Source: Serripes groenlandicus
Lineage: Eukaryota > Mollusca > Bivalvia > Cardiida > Cardiidae
NCBI GenBank assembly: GCA_031761405.1
Contig: JASEVX010000013.1
Location: 40,376,601 to 40,440,600, forward strand
Direction: 5' to 3'
Length of the DNA stretch: 64,000 nucleotides
Part shown: one piece after another, positions 31,051 to 43,582 of the stretch
How positions within the stretch are numbered: the stretch's first letter is position 1
Layout of the letters: each line of letters opens with the position of its first letter
The notes under the pieces: generated by a model
Databases searched by the model: none
Told to the model about the DNA's origin: nothing
Seen by the model: only the letters and a program-made list of their open reading frames with translations
Translations under genes and position numbers: made by a program

Positions 31051-34000
31051 TTTTCGTATAAACCAGATTCCACATTAGATATCTGACCTCTACTTGGGGA
31101 GCCTGCTTGGGGACTTGAAGGTTTTACCGCTTGCATAATGACGTTTTCAAAGACTTCCATTAGACCATGAACATTTCTAAAAGCACTGAAAAGAATATAA
31201 AATAAATAAATACATGTACATGTATACTGAAATGCAGGAAATGTTTCAAAAGAAGTAACCTTTTACCAAACAACACATTTGACCATCAACATTTTTAAAA
31301 GCTCTGAAAAGAATATAAAATAAAAGTACTGAAAGTACTGCAGGTAGAACTTTGTTGATTAAGATGAGATGCAGAAGTGCCTATAGAAATATTATCTAGA
31401 CAAAATCCCCACCATGATGAACAAGTAATGATGCATCAGGCCTGAATGAAATATTTCTAAGATAATAAAAGCTTGTTGGTCTTTTTAAAATGAATTGACC
31501 CCAACTTCGAATATATCAGGTACACATAGTACATTATTTATTATCATATAACCCAATAGCTCTATGGATATCCCACCAGGAGCATGTATAACGGTACAGT
31601 GTCTTCCTATGTTCCACTGTACGTACTCAACTAACTGATGCATTCATAGTGTGCAATATATTAATACAATATATTAATGTTTTCAATGATAACAGTAAAC
31701 TTAGAAGTGTAATCTACCAAAACAGTTTTGATTTGAATGATTTTCTGGTTGTTCATCTCTAGTATTATACTGTATGTTTAGTGTCTGTTAAACGAAATTG
31801 ATTATAAGCTTCTATTTTGACAGGACATTTGTATAAAAATGAACAGATTAATATAAAAAGGCCTACCCCAAAACCAATGTATAAATGTACAAAAGTGTTT
31901 TGCTTCTCAAAAACAGAGGGCAATCGTAGAGCGGAAACGATTACATGAGTGATAGATATGTAGCATATGTGTATCTGCTTATATCGGAGACAATTTAACC
32001 AAGAGTGTGAATGAAACTACTAGGAAAGGACACTGTAAATGAAAGAACAGTTGTTATGATATTAAATCTTTGAACAGTTTGTAAGAGGACCATCAAACTA
32101 ACATTCCTGTGAAGTTTGGATGATATTAGTCCAATGGTTAAGGAAGAGATTTTGTTTAAAGCTTAACATTAATTCTACACCTATTCTGATGCAGCATGGC
32201 AGCTATATTTTCAAACCAATCATGGCATGAACAACCATTTCCGATAAATTACAAATATATCTAGAAATCAGACAAAAACTTGAATAGAAAAGGAACTGTA
32301 AAGTTTTGTCATTTTGACCCTTTTCTGATGATGTTTGTCTACCATGTTGTTAAACCAATCAATACTGCTTAAGCAAATCTTGGAGAAAATTACTCCAAGA
32401 ACATTTGTCCTAAATTGTCTTGGAATCTGACAAGTGGATTCAGAGAAAAAGAATTTTACAGTTTAGGTATTTACTCCCTTCCTACTGCCGCACCAACAAC
32501 ATTTGTGTTTATAATTTATATCATTGAACAAATTTGAAAGAGGACCACCAAAGGACGTTCCTGCGAAGTTTTGTTGAAATTTGCCCTGTGGATTCTGATG
32601 TTTAAGCTAAACATTCAATTTACCCCTTTTCTGATGACGCCTGGTAACTATGTCTTTCAACTAATCAATATTGCTTAAACAATTATGAAGAGGGTCACTG
32701 AGAGAACAAACAAGACAAGCGCTTTGAAAATTGAGTTCCTTGTTGTTTTGTCCAGTGGATAATGATGAGATGTCATTTGAAGCTTAACGTTCAATTTACC
32801 TTTTAAGATATCACCTGGTTTCTATGACTTTCAACCAATCAATAAGACTTAACACATGTAGAGGTTCACTGAATGAACAGTTCTGCTAAATAATCTTGAA
32901 ATCAGACAAGCACTTTCATAAGAATGTAGTTTTAAAATTGTGTCATTTTCCGTAGAAAATAAATATCCCGCACAATTCCTTATTTTGCCACAATATTTCC
33001 AAAAGGTGTCTGCTGCAGGGGCATAGTTGGAAAAGGAGATATTTCTTGTTTAGAATAAATTATTCTTGTTTCCATGGGTTTAAAATTGACTGCTGCAGGG
33101 GTTTTAACAATCATGTATTAGTTGAAAGAGAACAACAATTCAATTCATGCCATATGGTACTTACTTTTCATATGATGCAAATCAAAGTTATAGTACTCAC
33201 TCTTTAAAAGAACTAAAATCTTCTGATGCAAAGTCTGCAACATCAAATTCCCACCTTGCACGTTTTTCATCACTGGAAGTCTGAAATGTAGTGGTCAATG
33301 TACAGAAACAAATACTATATATTAAATGCTCTGGGATGATCTGTTTAACCTGTTCCTACATGCAACACATCTACAGCAAACAGCTTTGAATATATAGAAA
33401 ATATCTAAATACATAAAAGTTTTAGTTAAAGAATGACGTCCGTGGCAAAAAGAGAAATTTCTCATTATCATCATTTTTCAAATGTAGTCTCCTGAAGGGG
33501 CATATGAAAGCGTCTGTATGTGGGAAAGGGTTAATCAATTCTAAGGGATGAGAAGCCGGAATATTGCAGCAAGATAAATCTCCATATTTTACTGCATGTT
33601 CTGTATGAAATCAGCATAATGAGTTGTCGAGGTTTGTACTTGTACACAATTGAAAATATTGCGTTTAGGAAGCCCCGGTCAAATCAAATGATGTGGGTAC
33701 TTGTCCTGTATGTGAAAAATCCCGGGTTCAAGGCTGTTCTTATCTTCCTGTGTCATTTATTCCTTTACAACATGCAGACTCTTTCTGCGGCCTCTGCAGC
33801 AGACGACGTTTGAAAACATTGTGACAAAAGGAGAAATTGCTCATCATGAACAATATCTCATTTTGCATCCAATATTTTCTACTCCTTAATTTAATAACAA
33901 TTCTTTCATTTATAGAGATTTCCAAATGTCTGAAAGAATGTTGGCCAAGCTGGGGTTCAAACTTCCTATTCCTAGATTGACAGCCTGAGTCTCAAACAGT

Positions 34001-36545
34001 TACCACAGTTCAGCTAAAAATTGGAGAGATAATTTGTAAGTAGCTTTGTTAGCTCTATGGATAAGGTATTCACCCTGAAACCTAGAGGTTCCGGATTAAA
34101 ACCCCAGATTTGCTGCATAATTTTCTCACTTGCCACAAATGTTTTTGAAAGCACGTGTCACTTTATTTTATGAGCCTTCATATTTGGGTTTGTCCGATTT
34201 TCTTTTTCAAAAAATATATAATGAAATGTCGACAAATGAAATATTGTCTTCATTTCAATAACATATTTAAATTATTATATTCTTTGCTTTAGATGTAACG
34301 GACAATATTTTATTATGATTTCAGGAAATTGAAGACTCTTCTTAGTTGGAAACCAGCATTATCTTCCTTTTCCAACAATATTCTAGTCTTTGTCTCAATA
34401 ACATATATTAATTATTATATTCTTTTCTGTAGATGTTTTCAATTGCGAAAAGTCCATTATCAAGTCGTAATTAATTCTGTATAAAACTGGATGAAGTCAA
34501 TATAGGCAAAATACATCCACGGTCATGCTGATCTACAGTACAAAAGTCCCTTAAAAAAACTTTGTTTGCGACGAAATGAGTGAATGCCTTCACCAGAATG
34601 CATTGAATATATGACATTGAGTTTAAATTCATTGTACATGTGTATAGGATGCACTGGAAATGATTGATTTGATAATACTTGGTATTTTGACTTTGTTTAA
34701 AAGTGAAAGTGAGGATGTGAAAACCGAGTTTTGTCCCAGCCTTTTCGTCCAAAATGGCGGTAACCATTTTCACGGGGTGAATTCCGTCTTGCATAATGCC
34801 TGACCATTCAATTTCGTTGGATTATTCTAAAGCTTAGAGGTACATGTGACTCCTTTCAATGATAATGGGTGTTCTAGCTGATACATGCTTAGAAAGTGTG
34901 ACAATTGAGGGTTGAAACTGGTTGAGTTACATGAAAACAAAGAAGGAACTTATTTGGTGTATTGTGAATATATTTAACAAGTTTTACAATATAAACCAAA
35001 TCTCCAACAGAAGATGTTGGAAAATATCTAGGTTAAATATGTCTATCAATGAAAGTATAATAATTTTGAATAGAGTTGAAAACATTCTGTCAGGCAAAAG
35101 TAGAAATTGCGCCGCTGCAACAGACGCGTTTTGGAAGATTTTGTGGCATAAAAAGCAATTTCTCCCTTTTGTAACAACGCCTTCAACTCTATTCAATAAT
35201 TATATTCACCTGTAATGTCACAATGTCTCCAAACATCAGCAGCAAACGCATTTAACAAAATGTTGTGGCAAAAAGACAATCATTATACTTTATGTTTTAA
35301 GATGTTATTTAAATATTTGCCTATATTGTTAATATTTTCAAAGATTGCTGCTGCTATTTTGTTGAATGTAGCAAAACAGTTCACTCTTTCTGACACCTTT
35401 GCAGCAGACGACTTTGGAAACAAAACGAGCAATTATTACTTTTGCCACAATGTTTTCATTTTTGTTAATGAATTATAGCTTCATTTATAGAGTTTCCTTG
35501 ATTTTATCTTGATGTTTTTTTTCGTCTGTTGTAGATTTGTTTTATGAGGGAAAATATTAAAGTTCATCCAAAAGATTTCAGTTAAAATTTCACTTACCCA
35601 GAAATGAACACACATTCTGTTACCACAGTCGGATGTTTGGAACACATATATGTTGCCTTTGGTCGTCTGCTTGTATCTCAGAATATATAAACCCGGTGTG
35701 ACATTCCACCCTTCTGGTAACATCTCACTTTCTTCTTCATCGTTACTGCTCTAAAATTGAAAATATATCAATTTCTGTTTTGTTATTCATAAATATTCAA
35801 ATGTTCTTCAGAAAATGATTCTCATGCTTAATCAACAGATACATGGGAGAGTCTCAAATCATGTTTCTCCAATTTAGTTGATAGACAAAGCTTTACAGGT
35901 ATATAGTCTAACTATTTGGACTTTTACATTACAGAGTCATCAGAAAGCGTCTGTATGTGGGAAAGGGATAATGTAATGCTATTAAATTCTTGTTAAGGTT
36001 TGCATAAAGAAGTATTTCACATTTAAACCATTTTCCTGATACAATACCCCTTCCACTATACAGATGTTTTATGATGCCTCTGCAGCTGACGACTTTTGAA
36101 AACATTTACGCAAAAGTAGAAATCGCGCCTTTTCCCACATTTTTTTTAAACCTTATTTAATAATAATTTTATTTCAACACTTCAGAGAATGTGTTTAACT
36201 GTCGCCTTCTTTAGGCTTGGACTACTTATGCGGTTTAATAAACCCTGCGTAAGGAAAATGGTTAAGATAATTGACTGTGTTTGTCAAAATATATCACCTA
36301 AATAAGAATGAAAGTGAAAGTAGAAACATTGTGCATTGTCATTCGTTAATTATACGACTTTGTTTTTAAATTCTTAATTGATAAAGAATTTAGTTGGACA
36401 TACCTTTTCGCCCGTGCCTAAACATTTATATCCCGATAAAATGATCTGCCAATGCAATACACTGATGATGCTGTCTTCAGGCGTGTGAATGTCTTTTTTT
36501 ATCGAGTTGAACATTAATTCTAGACCTGTGGCAGCCTTGATCGAT
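31051..36545 (-). CDS. FP-domain module 5 (exons 1-4), PI31-like
   Basis: Exons in transcription order are 36404-36545, 35598-35750, 33201-33280 and 31051-31185. It is of the module 1/3 class, with Cys90 and Cys95 in exon 2. Exon 2 shows three substitutions against module 1: Asp68 to Gly, Thr79 to Lys and Gly96 to Val. Introns align to those of modules 1 and 3 but with more small changes, including loss of the last part of the degenerate repeat block near 32945. It has no LINE at the site used in module 3: the uninterrupted site is at about 35094-35110. Beyond exon 1 the flank matches the flank of modules 2 and 4 rather than that of 1 and 3, so module 5 may retain an ancestral arrangement. 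Confidence 0.85.
31905..32945. repeat. CCAATCAAT-family tandem repeat, module 5
   Basis: Same block with its final unit deleted: the sequence jumps from GTGTCATTTT to CCGTAGAAAATAAATA. Confidence 0.62.
33345..33534. mobile_element. TTAA-bounded MITE, module 5
   Basis: Same site as in modules 1 and 3, three bases shorter. Confidence 0.75.
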
Positions 36546-38479
36546 CTACAAATATGTATCACTCCAAATGAGCTGCATATACAATTAATAATGAAATCTA
36601 GTCTAATTGTCGATTTTAACCTAACAAAAACTTATAATTTAAGTCTAACAAACACTAAGTAAGACATTTGAGGACAGACATAATCACGTTGTTTGAGAAT
36701 AACAAACAATTAACCTGTATACACTGTTTCATAGGTGATATATTGTATGACAGTTAGCTTATTCTTATCTCACCGAATGTGTAATGTTTTACGGGTATTT
36801 CCTGTATGGATAAACCATACAAGATGACACCGAAATAACTCGTCAAAGTCTTCACATCACTCTTCTGAAATTGCATTTGACAATATCAAGAGTCTTAATC
36901 GTCAATTGTTTTGAAAATAAGTACTGAACGGATTTTGAAAATCTCGTTGCCCTGTTCACAAAAAGAAAAACTCAAATTCACCATCTTTTCACGATGTCAA
37001 TCCGAAAAATACGAGAGCAGAAAGTAGCGTTTCTAATGTAAGATACTTTTATGGGCGATGAATTTCATTTCACCATACATATGCATTTTGACACCTCTGA
37101 AGCAGACGCTTTTCGAAAACATGACAAAAGTAGAAAGCGCTCATACTGAGCAAATTCTCCCTTTGCCATAAATCTTTCAACTCTATTCAACAATATACTT
37201 TTTTACAAGAGAATATTCACGTTTTTAGGAAATTGTTTCATAAGTCATTTCTTGCAGATTAGTTGTGTACGGGAAAGGATTAAATATACCATGACATAAT
37301 AAATCCATATTCTTTGAAATGGTTATTTGTCATAATACATGATCATAACACAAAAACTAATAGAATAATCTGATTCCGTAAGCTCTGCTGTAATAAAAGC
37401 GTTTAAAATAATGTATATCAAACACATTATGAATAAATACTTTTGTGCTAGAAAAGTATACTGCCTTATGCCAAAAACTCCCATATATCAAAAATAAAGA
37501 ATATGTAAGCTTTTGCATATTGAGTTTATAACGTATCAGTATAACACAATTATATATGTATCTTTTAAATATAAGTACAAAAATATCTGGAAAATGCAAC
37601 AAAAAAAGTTGCACGGTGGAACGAAATTGCCTATATACGAAGTATGCTCATTTCGCTTATTCCATATACGGACGCATATTGACACATGTGCAGTAAACGA
37701 CTTGATAAAGGGGCTGAACTCCAGAAGGAGTTCAATTTTTGAAATGTTGAAACTTCTGCAAATATTACTAATAGTGACTACAAAATGAATGCTAAATAGT
37801 TCAGAACTATTCTGAATGTACTTATTATACAACTGGCTGAACAACACACATATACTATAAGTGTGTCTGTTGGTTGTAGGATATTTCGGCGAATCAGAGA
37901 CATATAACTACATCTCTGGTTAATGTTACGTCCAATTATGTCATCAGAATTTATAGAAATATACAAGGATGAAATGAGGTAATGTATAACTTCAACACTC
38001 ATAATGTAACACATATTTGCATATTGAAAGCACTGTAACAGATATTTTCTTCAGACAAAATTGCGTCAGATAAGAGAGATGACATAAATGTTGAACAGAC
38101 ATAATTTATTTCCCATTATACTGTCAATATACGAATTATTTCCTTCATAAAAGCATTCGCTTATTACAAAGTCCGTATGACAAGCTCAATGGTGAAAACT
38201 CTTTATTGATTCCAAATATCAAGTTGTATTAGTCTGCTGTAGAGTTTACATTAGTTTACTTTATATTTACTAACTTACCATGTATACAATTGCGATATAC
38301 ATGTATAAGATAAGGCGACCAAATCTTGTCGCCATTGCTTGTTTTATGCCAGACATACTAACTTACTATAGGAACTCCCGCATCTGATTATGATGGCCTC
38401 TCTTATTCTGGTGTGGCATCATTTGATGTTTCATTAACAAACACCTAGAGGGTCTAAACTACTTTTTGTCGAGCCCACT

Positions 38480-39110
38480 TGTATTGAGCTCGACGTAGCT
38501 GACACAATGGCTGTACGTGCGTGCGCGAGTCCATGCGGCTGTCCGCCGAACTTTTCCCGACCCGTATCTTAACCATGCATCAGAGGATTTCAAAGAAACT
38601 TGGCACAAACGTTCTCCATGATGAGGCGGCATGTGGCGCATTAGACACAGGCCTGAATCTCAAATGTCAAGGTCACACTTAAAGCTCAAATATCAAAATG
38701 AGTACTGTTTGGTGGACTGTACCTTTTCCGGGTTGCATCTTAACCATGCTTTATAGGATTTCAAAGACACTAGGCACAAGCGTCTATCATGATGAAGCAT
38801 CGTGTTGCGTACAAGACCCAGGCCTGTACCTCATATGTCAAGGGAACACTAAAGGCTCAAAGATCAAGATGCGTACTGTTTGATAGGACTGTACCTTGTC
38901 CGGCCCACATTTTAACCATGCATAATAGGATTCCCAAGTTACTGGGCACACATGTTCACCATGGGTAGGTGAAGTGTCGCGAACAAGACCCAGGCCTGTA
39001 CCTTAAAGGGTAAATGTCACACTTAGAGGTCAAAAGTCAAAATGAGAAACCATGCATCATAGGATTTCCATGTAACTGGGCAAACATGTTCACTATGATG
39101 AGGTGATTAT
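38480..39110. repeat. Tandem repeat of about 175 bp (AAGGTCACACTTAAAG family)
   Basis: Three to four units share TTAACCATGCATCATAGGA, GGCACAAACGTTC, CCAGGCCTGTACCT and TCAAAATGAGTACTGTTTGG. It is GC-richer than its surroundings and has no open gene. Confidence 0.72.
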
Positions 39111-39119
39111 GGCAGAAGT

Positions 39120-40480
39120 GAAAACAAATTTTGCAAGAAAGGAGACTGTACTTTTTTAACATTTTCGCCATTTAAAGACGCGTTTTAACTCATATGCAGC
39201 AGACACTTTTTTGTCATTACTATTCTAAAGTTAGATGAGCTAAACAAAAACTCACTTTTCTATGGTTTCCTATGTTTTGTCCACTTCTGACAACACTTCT
39301 CAACATAATTAATAACCACATTTCAAAAGTGGGATTAAAGTACCAAAACGCAAAATATTTTATTATTCAAAAGATATTCAGTTTAAGGATTTATTATTTA
39401 ATGAGGATAAGTACATGTGTCTTTCAATACATGTGTCGATGTGTAAAATTATTCCTATGTTAAGTATGCCTGAACCTTTTATACGCAAAACATACTAAAT
39501 ATGATGTGTGTTAAACAAAATGTTGGGTTATTGTACTTTTGACATTTTACAACCATTTCGGTATCACAGAAGGCCCTTAATTAACTGCTTTCAGGTCAAC
39601 TCTGTGTCAGTCTGTGCTGCAAATGCGTGGAAGATCCCTATGTATGTGGCAAAACCTTTGGAGCGGGCTCGACATTTTGCCTGTGGGCATCTGGTTTAAC
39701 ATTTAACCACCAACAGACAAACACATTATGACGCCTATCCATCAGTAAAAACTTTTTAAACCATTTTGGCAAAAGGACATATTGCTTTTTAAGGACTTTT
39801 TTTTAAACACAATGTTTCCTTTTTTTTAAAACATAATTTCATTTATAGAGATTTTTCACATTTAAGCTTTGATATTTTCAAAATGTGTCTGCTACAGATT
39901 TTTGATCTCTTGGAAAGGGTTAAGAAGAGTAATTAAGGTATACATTTCATATCAAGGCTGAAGTAAATAATCCGGTAAGAATGTGTATGCAGAAGCAGCT
40001 AACATTCATTTTATTTATCTACGTTATGTTTACAATGATGTGCTCATTTATCAGTCATAAAATCTTCATTGTCCTAACTAAGTTCAAATAATGTACATTT
40101 ATTTGTTATTCAACTTTACCTGCATACAACAAATCTGCAGCAGACATCCTTTAAAACGTTTAAGCAAAAATTTGAAAAACCTCTGTAAATGAAAGTATAA
40201 CAAGAGAATAGATTTAAAACATGATGGCAAGATGAAAAAATTGATCATTATGACCAATTTATCCTTTTGTCACACTGTTTTCAAAAGAAGGCTACTGCAG
40301 AGATGCCAAAATGCGTCGGTACGTGGGAAAGGGTTAGATTACAACTTCTTCCTTCCGAAGTATAGCTTATGATAACATTTGATGACTATATTCTATGCAC
40401 TAGCAACAGACAACTTGATGTGTTGAGATTCTCTCTATGTGGGAAAGAGTACCATAGCTCTATATAAAGTCTATATTTCA
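39120..40480. other. Mostly single-copy intron between module 6 and module 5
   Basis: No supported gene. Positions 40110-40345 carry MITE arms (CAAATCTGCAGCAGACATCC, CGTCGGTACGTGGGAAAGGG). Positions 39180-39900 have scattered MITE-like words such as CATATGCAGCAGACAC. The rest looks unique. Confidence 0.5.
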
Positions 40481-40639
40481 TGTGATGAAATCCATATTTG
40501 AAACCTTTACCCCCTATGTTGTGGGTACCCACACCACAGGATTTTGTTGGAAAACAAAAGAGATATTAAGGGGAAAAGACCAGTTTACTCATCGTTATAT
40601 AGACCTTTGGGGTACAAAATTATACATGTATTTACAAAC

Positions 40640-40864
40640 CTGGGTTGATCCTGAGACAGACCAGCACTTGGGTCTATGTCTTCGCCTCTACTGTGAACAA
40701 TAACTATACCTCCCTCCTCCCCTACTAAAGATTCAAGGTCACCGTGGACCACAGGCTTAGTAAATAATATTTGCTTGCCAAATGGCTTCATGCCGAAAAA
40801 TGAGAACAAAGAACCCCACATCGTCGTCGTCGGGATCACAGGCGAAGGGTCATCTGATTCACCC
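40640..40864 (-). CDS. Candidate orphan exon, 225 bp, phase-compatible with FP modules
   Basis: A minus-strand open segment is bounded by an acceptor (CTCAATTTCAG) and a donor (CAACCCAG|GTTTGT). It is 225 bp long, begins with one base that completes a codon and ends with two, exactly the phase of the module boundary. It could therefore be spliced between exon 4 of module 6 and exon 1 of module 5 without shifting frame. The 75 or so encoded residues start GESDDPSP, contain a hydrophobic MWGSLFSFFG patch and a GEEGGIVIVHS strand-like run, and end SQDQPR. I do not recognise the family and it is not an FP domain. The sequence is single-copy in the window, but its acceptor flank recurs beside exon 4 in other modules. 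It may be a real linker exon, a terminal-domain relic or a chance ORF. Confidence 0.4.
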
Positions 40865-40889
40865 CTGAAATTGAGCATTGTTATACGCT

Positions 40890-42790
40890 AAAAAACCCGA
40901 AAAAGAAAACAAGAGGCCCATGCTAACGTGATTTAACAGTGTTCGATATGTTTATGATATGCATACAATGAAAACAATAGGACCACGATGGTCTTCAATC
41001 GCTCACCTCATTTAATATAGATCACAGTATGCAATGTCTTTACAATATGCATTCAAGGAAAACAAATTAAGCCCTCTTGTGGCCATATTGATCAATGTAT
41101 TGTATTAATTGTAACAGTCTTAGTACAAGGTCACCCAAGGAACATTTGTGCAAAATTATTTTAAAATCAAGCTTGTGTTTACAAGAAGATTTTCACTATA
41201 TATACATACAAGCAACGCCCCCTTGTGGTCATATTTATCAATGGATCACAATAATTTCAAAATTATTAGTAGATGGTCAAACAAACATTTGTGGCGATTT
41301 TCTTTTAAAACAGGCAAATACTTATGGACTAGAGTAGTTTAAAATTTCACTAAAGACATATAAGGAAAACAAGCTCTGCCCCCGGGCGGCCATATTTTTC
41401 AACGGGTCGAAATAATTTGAACAAGGCTGAGATGGTCACACAAGGAACATTTGTGCGCTATAATTTTCAAATCGGGCAAGTACTTTTGGACAAGAAGATT
41501 GTTATAAGACACATATAAGGAAAATATGCTCCACCTCCTGGTGGCCATTTTTTCAATGGATCAGAATAATTTGAACAATCTTAAAAGAAAGTCACCCAAG
41601 GAACTTATGTGGCATTTTTTTGTTTAAATCAGGCCAATACTTTTGGAGAAGAAGATTGTTAAGTTTTCACTATATATACACATACGGAAAACAAGCTCCG
41701 TCCCATGTCATGTTTTTAAAAGGATCGGAATTAATTGAACAATCTTGAAATAGAATCACACAAGGAACATTTGTGCAATATAATTTTTTCAAAACGGGCC
41801 AGTACTTTTTTGGACAAGATTATTTTAAGTTTTCACTATATATACATATACGGAAAACAAGCTCCGTTCCCTGTCGGCCATGTTTTTAAACGAATCGGAA
41901 TTTACTGAACAATCTGGAAATAGAATCACACAAGGAACATTTGTGCAATATAATTTTCAAATCTGGCCAGAACTTTTGGACAAGAAGATTTTTTAAGTTT
42001 TCACTATACACATATAAGGAAAACAAATTTTCAAATCGGGCCAGTATTTTTGAACAAGAATATTTTTTAAGTTTTCACTATATAAGCATATTAGGAAAAT
42101 AAGGTCATGTTTTTTCACAGTTTTCGCTTTACGGGTATAAGATAAAAACAAGCTCCACCCCTTGGCGGCCATGTTTTTCAACGGATCGGATACATTTGAA
42201 CAATTTTGTAGGAGGGTAACCCAATAAACGTTTGTGCAAAATATTTTTTTCAAATCGGGCCTGTACTTTTTGACAAGAACGTTTCACTATATATATTATA
42301 TACTTGTAATGAATACAAGCCCCAGCCCCTGGGAGCCAAGTTTTCGAACAGATCGTAGTTATTTGAAAAAAATTGAAAGAGGGTTACCGAAAGTATACTT
42401 TTCCCAATTTTCATTATGTATACACATATGAGGAAAACAAGCTTCGCCCCCATATTTTCAGCGGATCGGAATAATTTGAACAATCTTGGTAGAAGCTCAC
42501 CTTAGGAACTTTTGCACAAGAAAATTTAAATATTTTGACATTTTACCACTTTTCTTATGCCGCAGCAACTAAAGTTCTACATGGAATAGAATTCTTTGTA
42601 TATCTGTGAAAGAGAACCATCTAAGGAACATTTACGTGAAATTATTTTGAATTTGGGACATTTTGTAGGAGGAGAAGGCATTTGTAGATAAATGTTGACA
42701 GACGGAAAGACGGATACACCTACGATGACGGTGAGTGATCATAGCTCACCCTACACTTCGTGCTCAGGTGATCGAAAAAGTTACAAATAA
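40890..42790. repeat. GATCGGAATAATTTGAAC-family repeat, most complete copy
   Basis: It starts with ACAAGAGGCCCATG and GGTCTTCAATCGCTCACCTC, the leading end not seen in the other copies, and has about ten units. It ends with ATAGCTCACCCT...CAGGTGATCG. It lies immediately upstream (in the minus sense) of the candidate exon at 40640-40864. Confidence 0.72.
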
Positions 42791-43119
42791 AACTCCGGCA
42801 GTCTTGTTTCCTTACGTTTCAAATAAATAATTTGTTATGCAAGATAATAAACGCGACCTATCCGAAAAAAAAGGTTACCTAGATCACCCCTGAAATGGAG
42901 TTTTGTTATTATCATAGACACAATATGCGAATTTCCTGAGTAAGAAGCTAGATATCAATCATTCTTCAATCCTTACGTTTCATATAAATTAGTATAGTAT
43001 GCGAGTACAAACTATCTAATACTAAACAAAAATAAGCGTAATCCACAGAACAAGAGCTGTTCATCCGACAGCGCGCTCGACTTTTTAAGTGCTTGACAAT
43101 AAAATAAAACTATTCGCAG

Positions 43120-43470
43120 GAAAAGGCAAAACAAAAGTCCTTGACAGAGTTACCGTCTCTTTTCTTTATATGGGGTCATGATAGTAAATAAGTATTTCAA
43201 GTAACACAGCAATATCCGTAAAGATTGAGACAATAATTGGATTTTACCCAGATTCAATGTATTTTCTAAGTCGAAAAAGGGTCATAATTCTTACAAATAA
43301 CATTGACAGGTGTGTTAACAACTGAAGGAAGGTAATGATTGTTAAGAAGTATTGTAAGTTTCTAGTTGAGGTGTTTTTTTTACCAAGGTGTGACGCCAAC
43401 ACCAACGCTGACGCCGACGCCGAGGTGAGTAGGATAGCTTGCCTTCTCTTCGAAAAGTCGAGCTAAAAAG
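43120..43470. repeat. GACGCCGACGCC repeat, before module 6
   Basis: Diverged copy, with CGCTGACGCCGACGCCGAGG near 43408. Confidence 0.68.
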
Positions 43471-43582
43471 GGTCACCTAGAATACCCCTGAAATGGATCA
43501 GTGTTTTCAATCTCATATACATAATATGGTAATTTCCCGATGAAGAAGTTACATATAAACATCCTGCAGTCTTCACCCTTAC

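Noticed and set aside
40482..40703. A plus-strand frame of 73 codons
   Set aside because: It overlaps the minus-strand orphan exon, which has better splice-site context and a fitting phase. No family was recognised on the plus strand.
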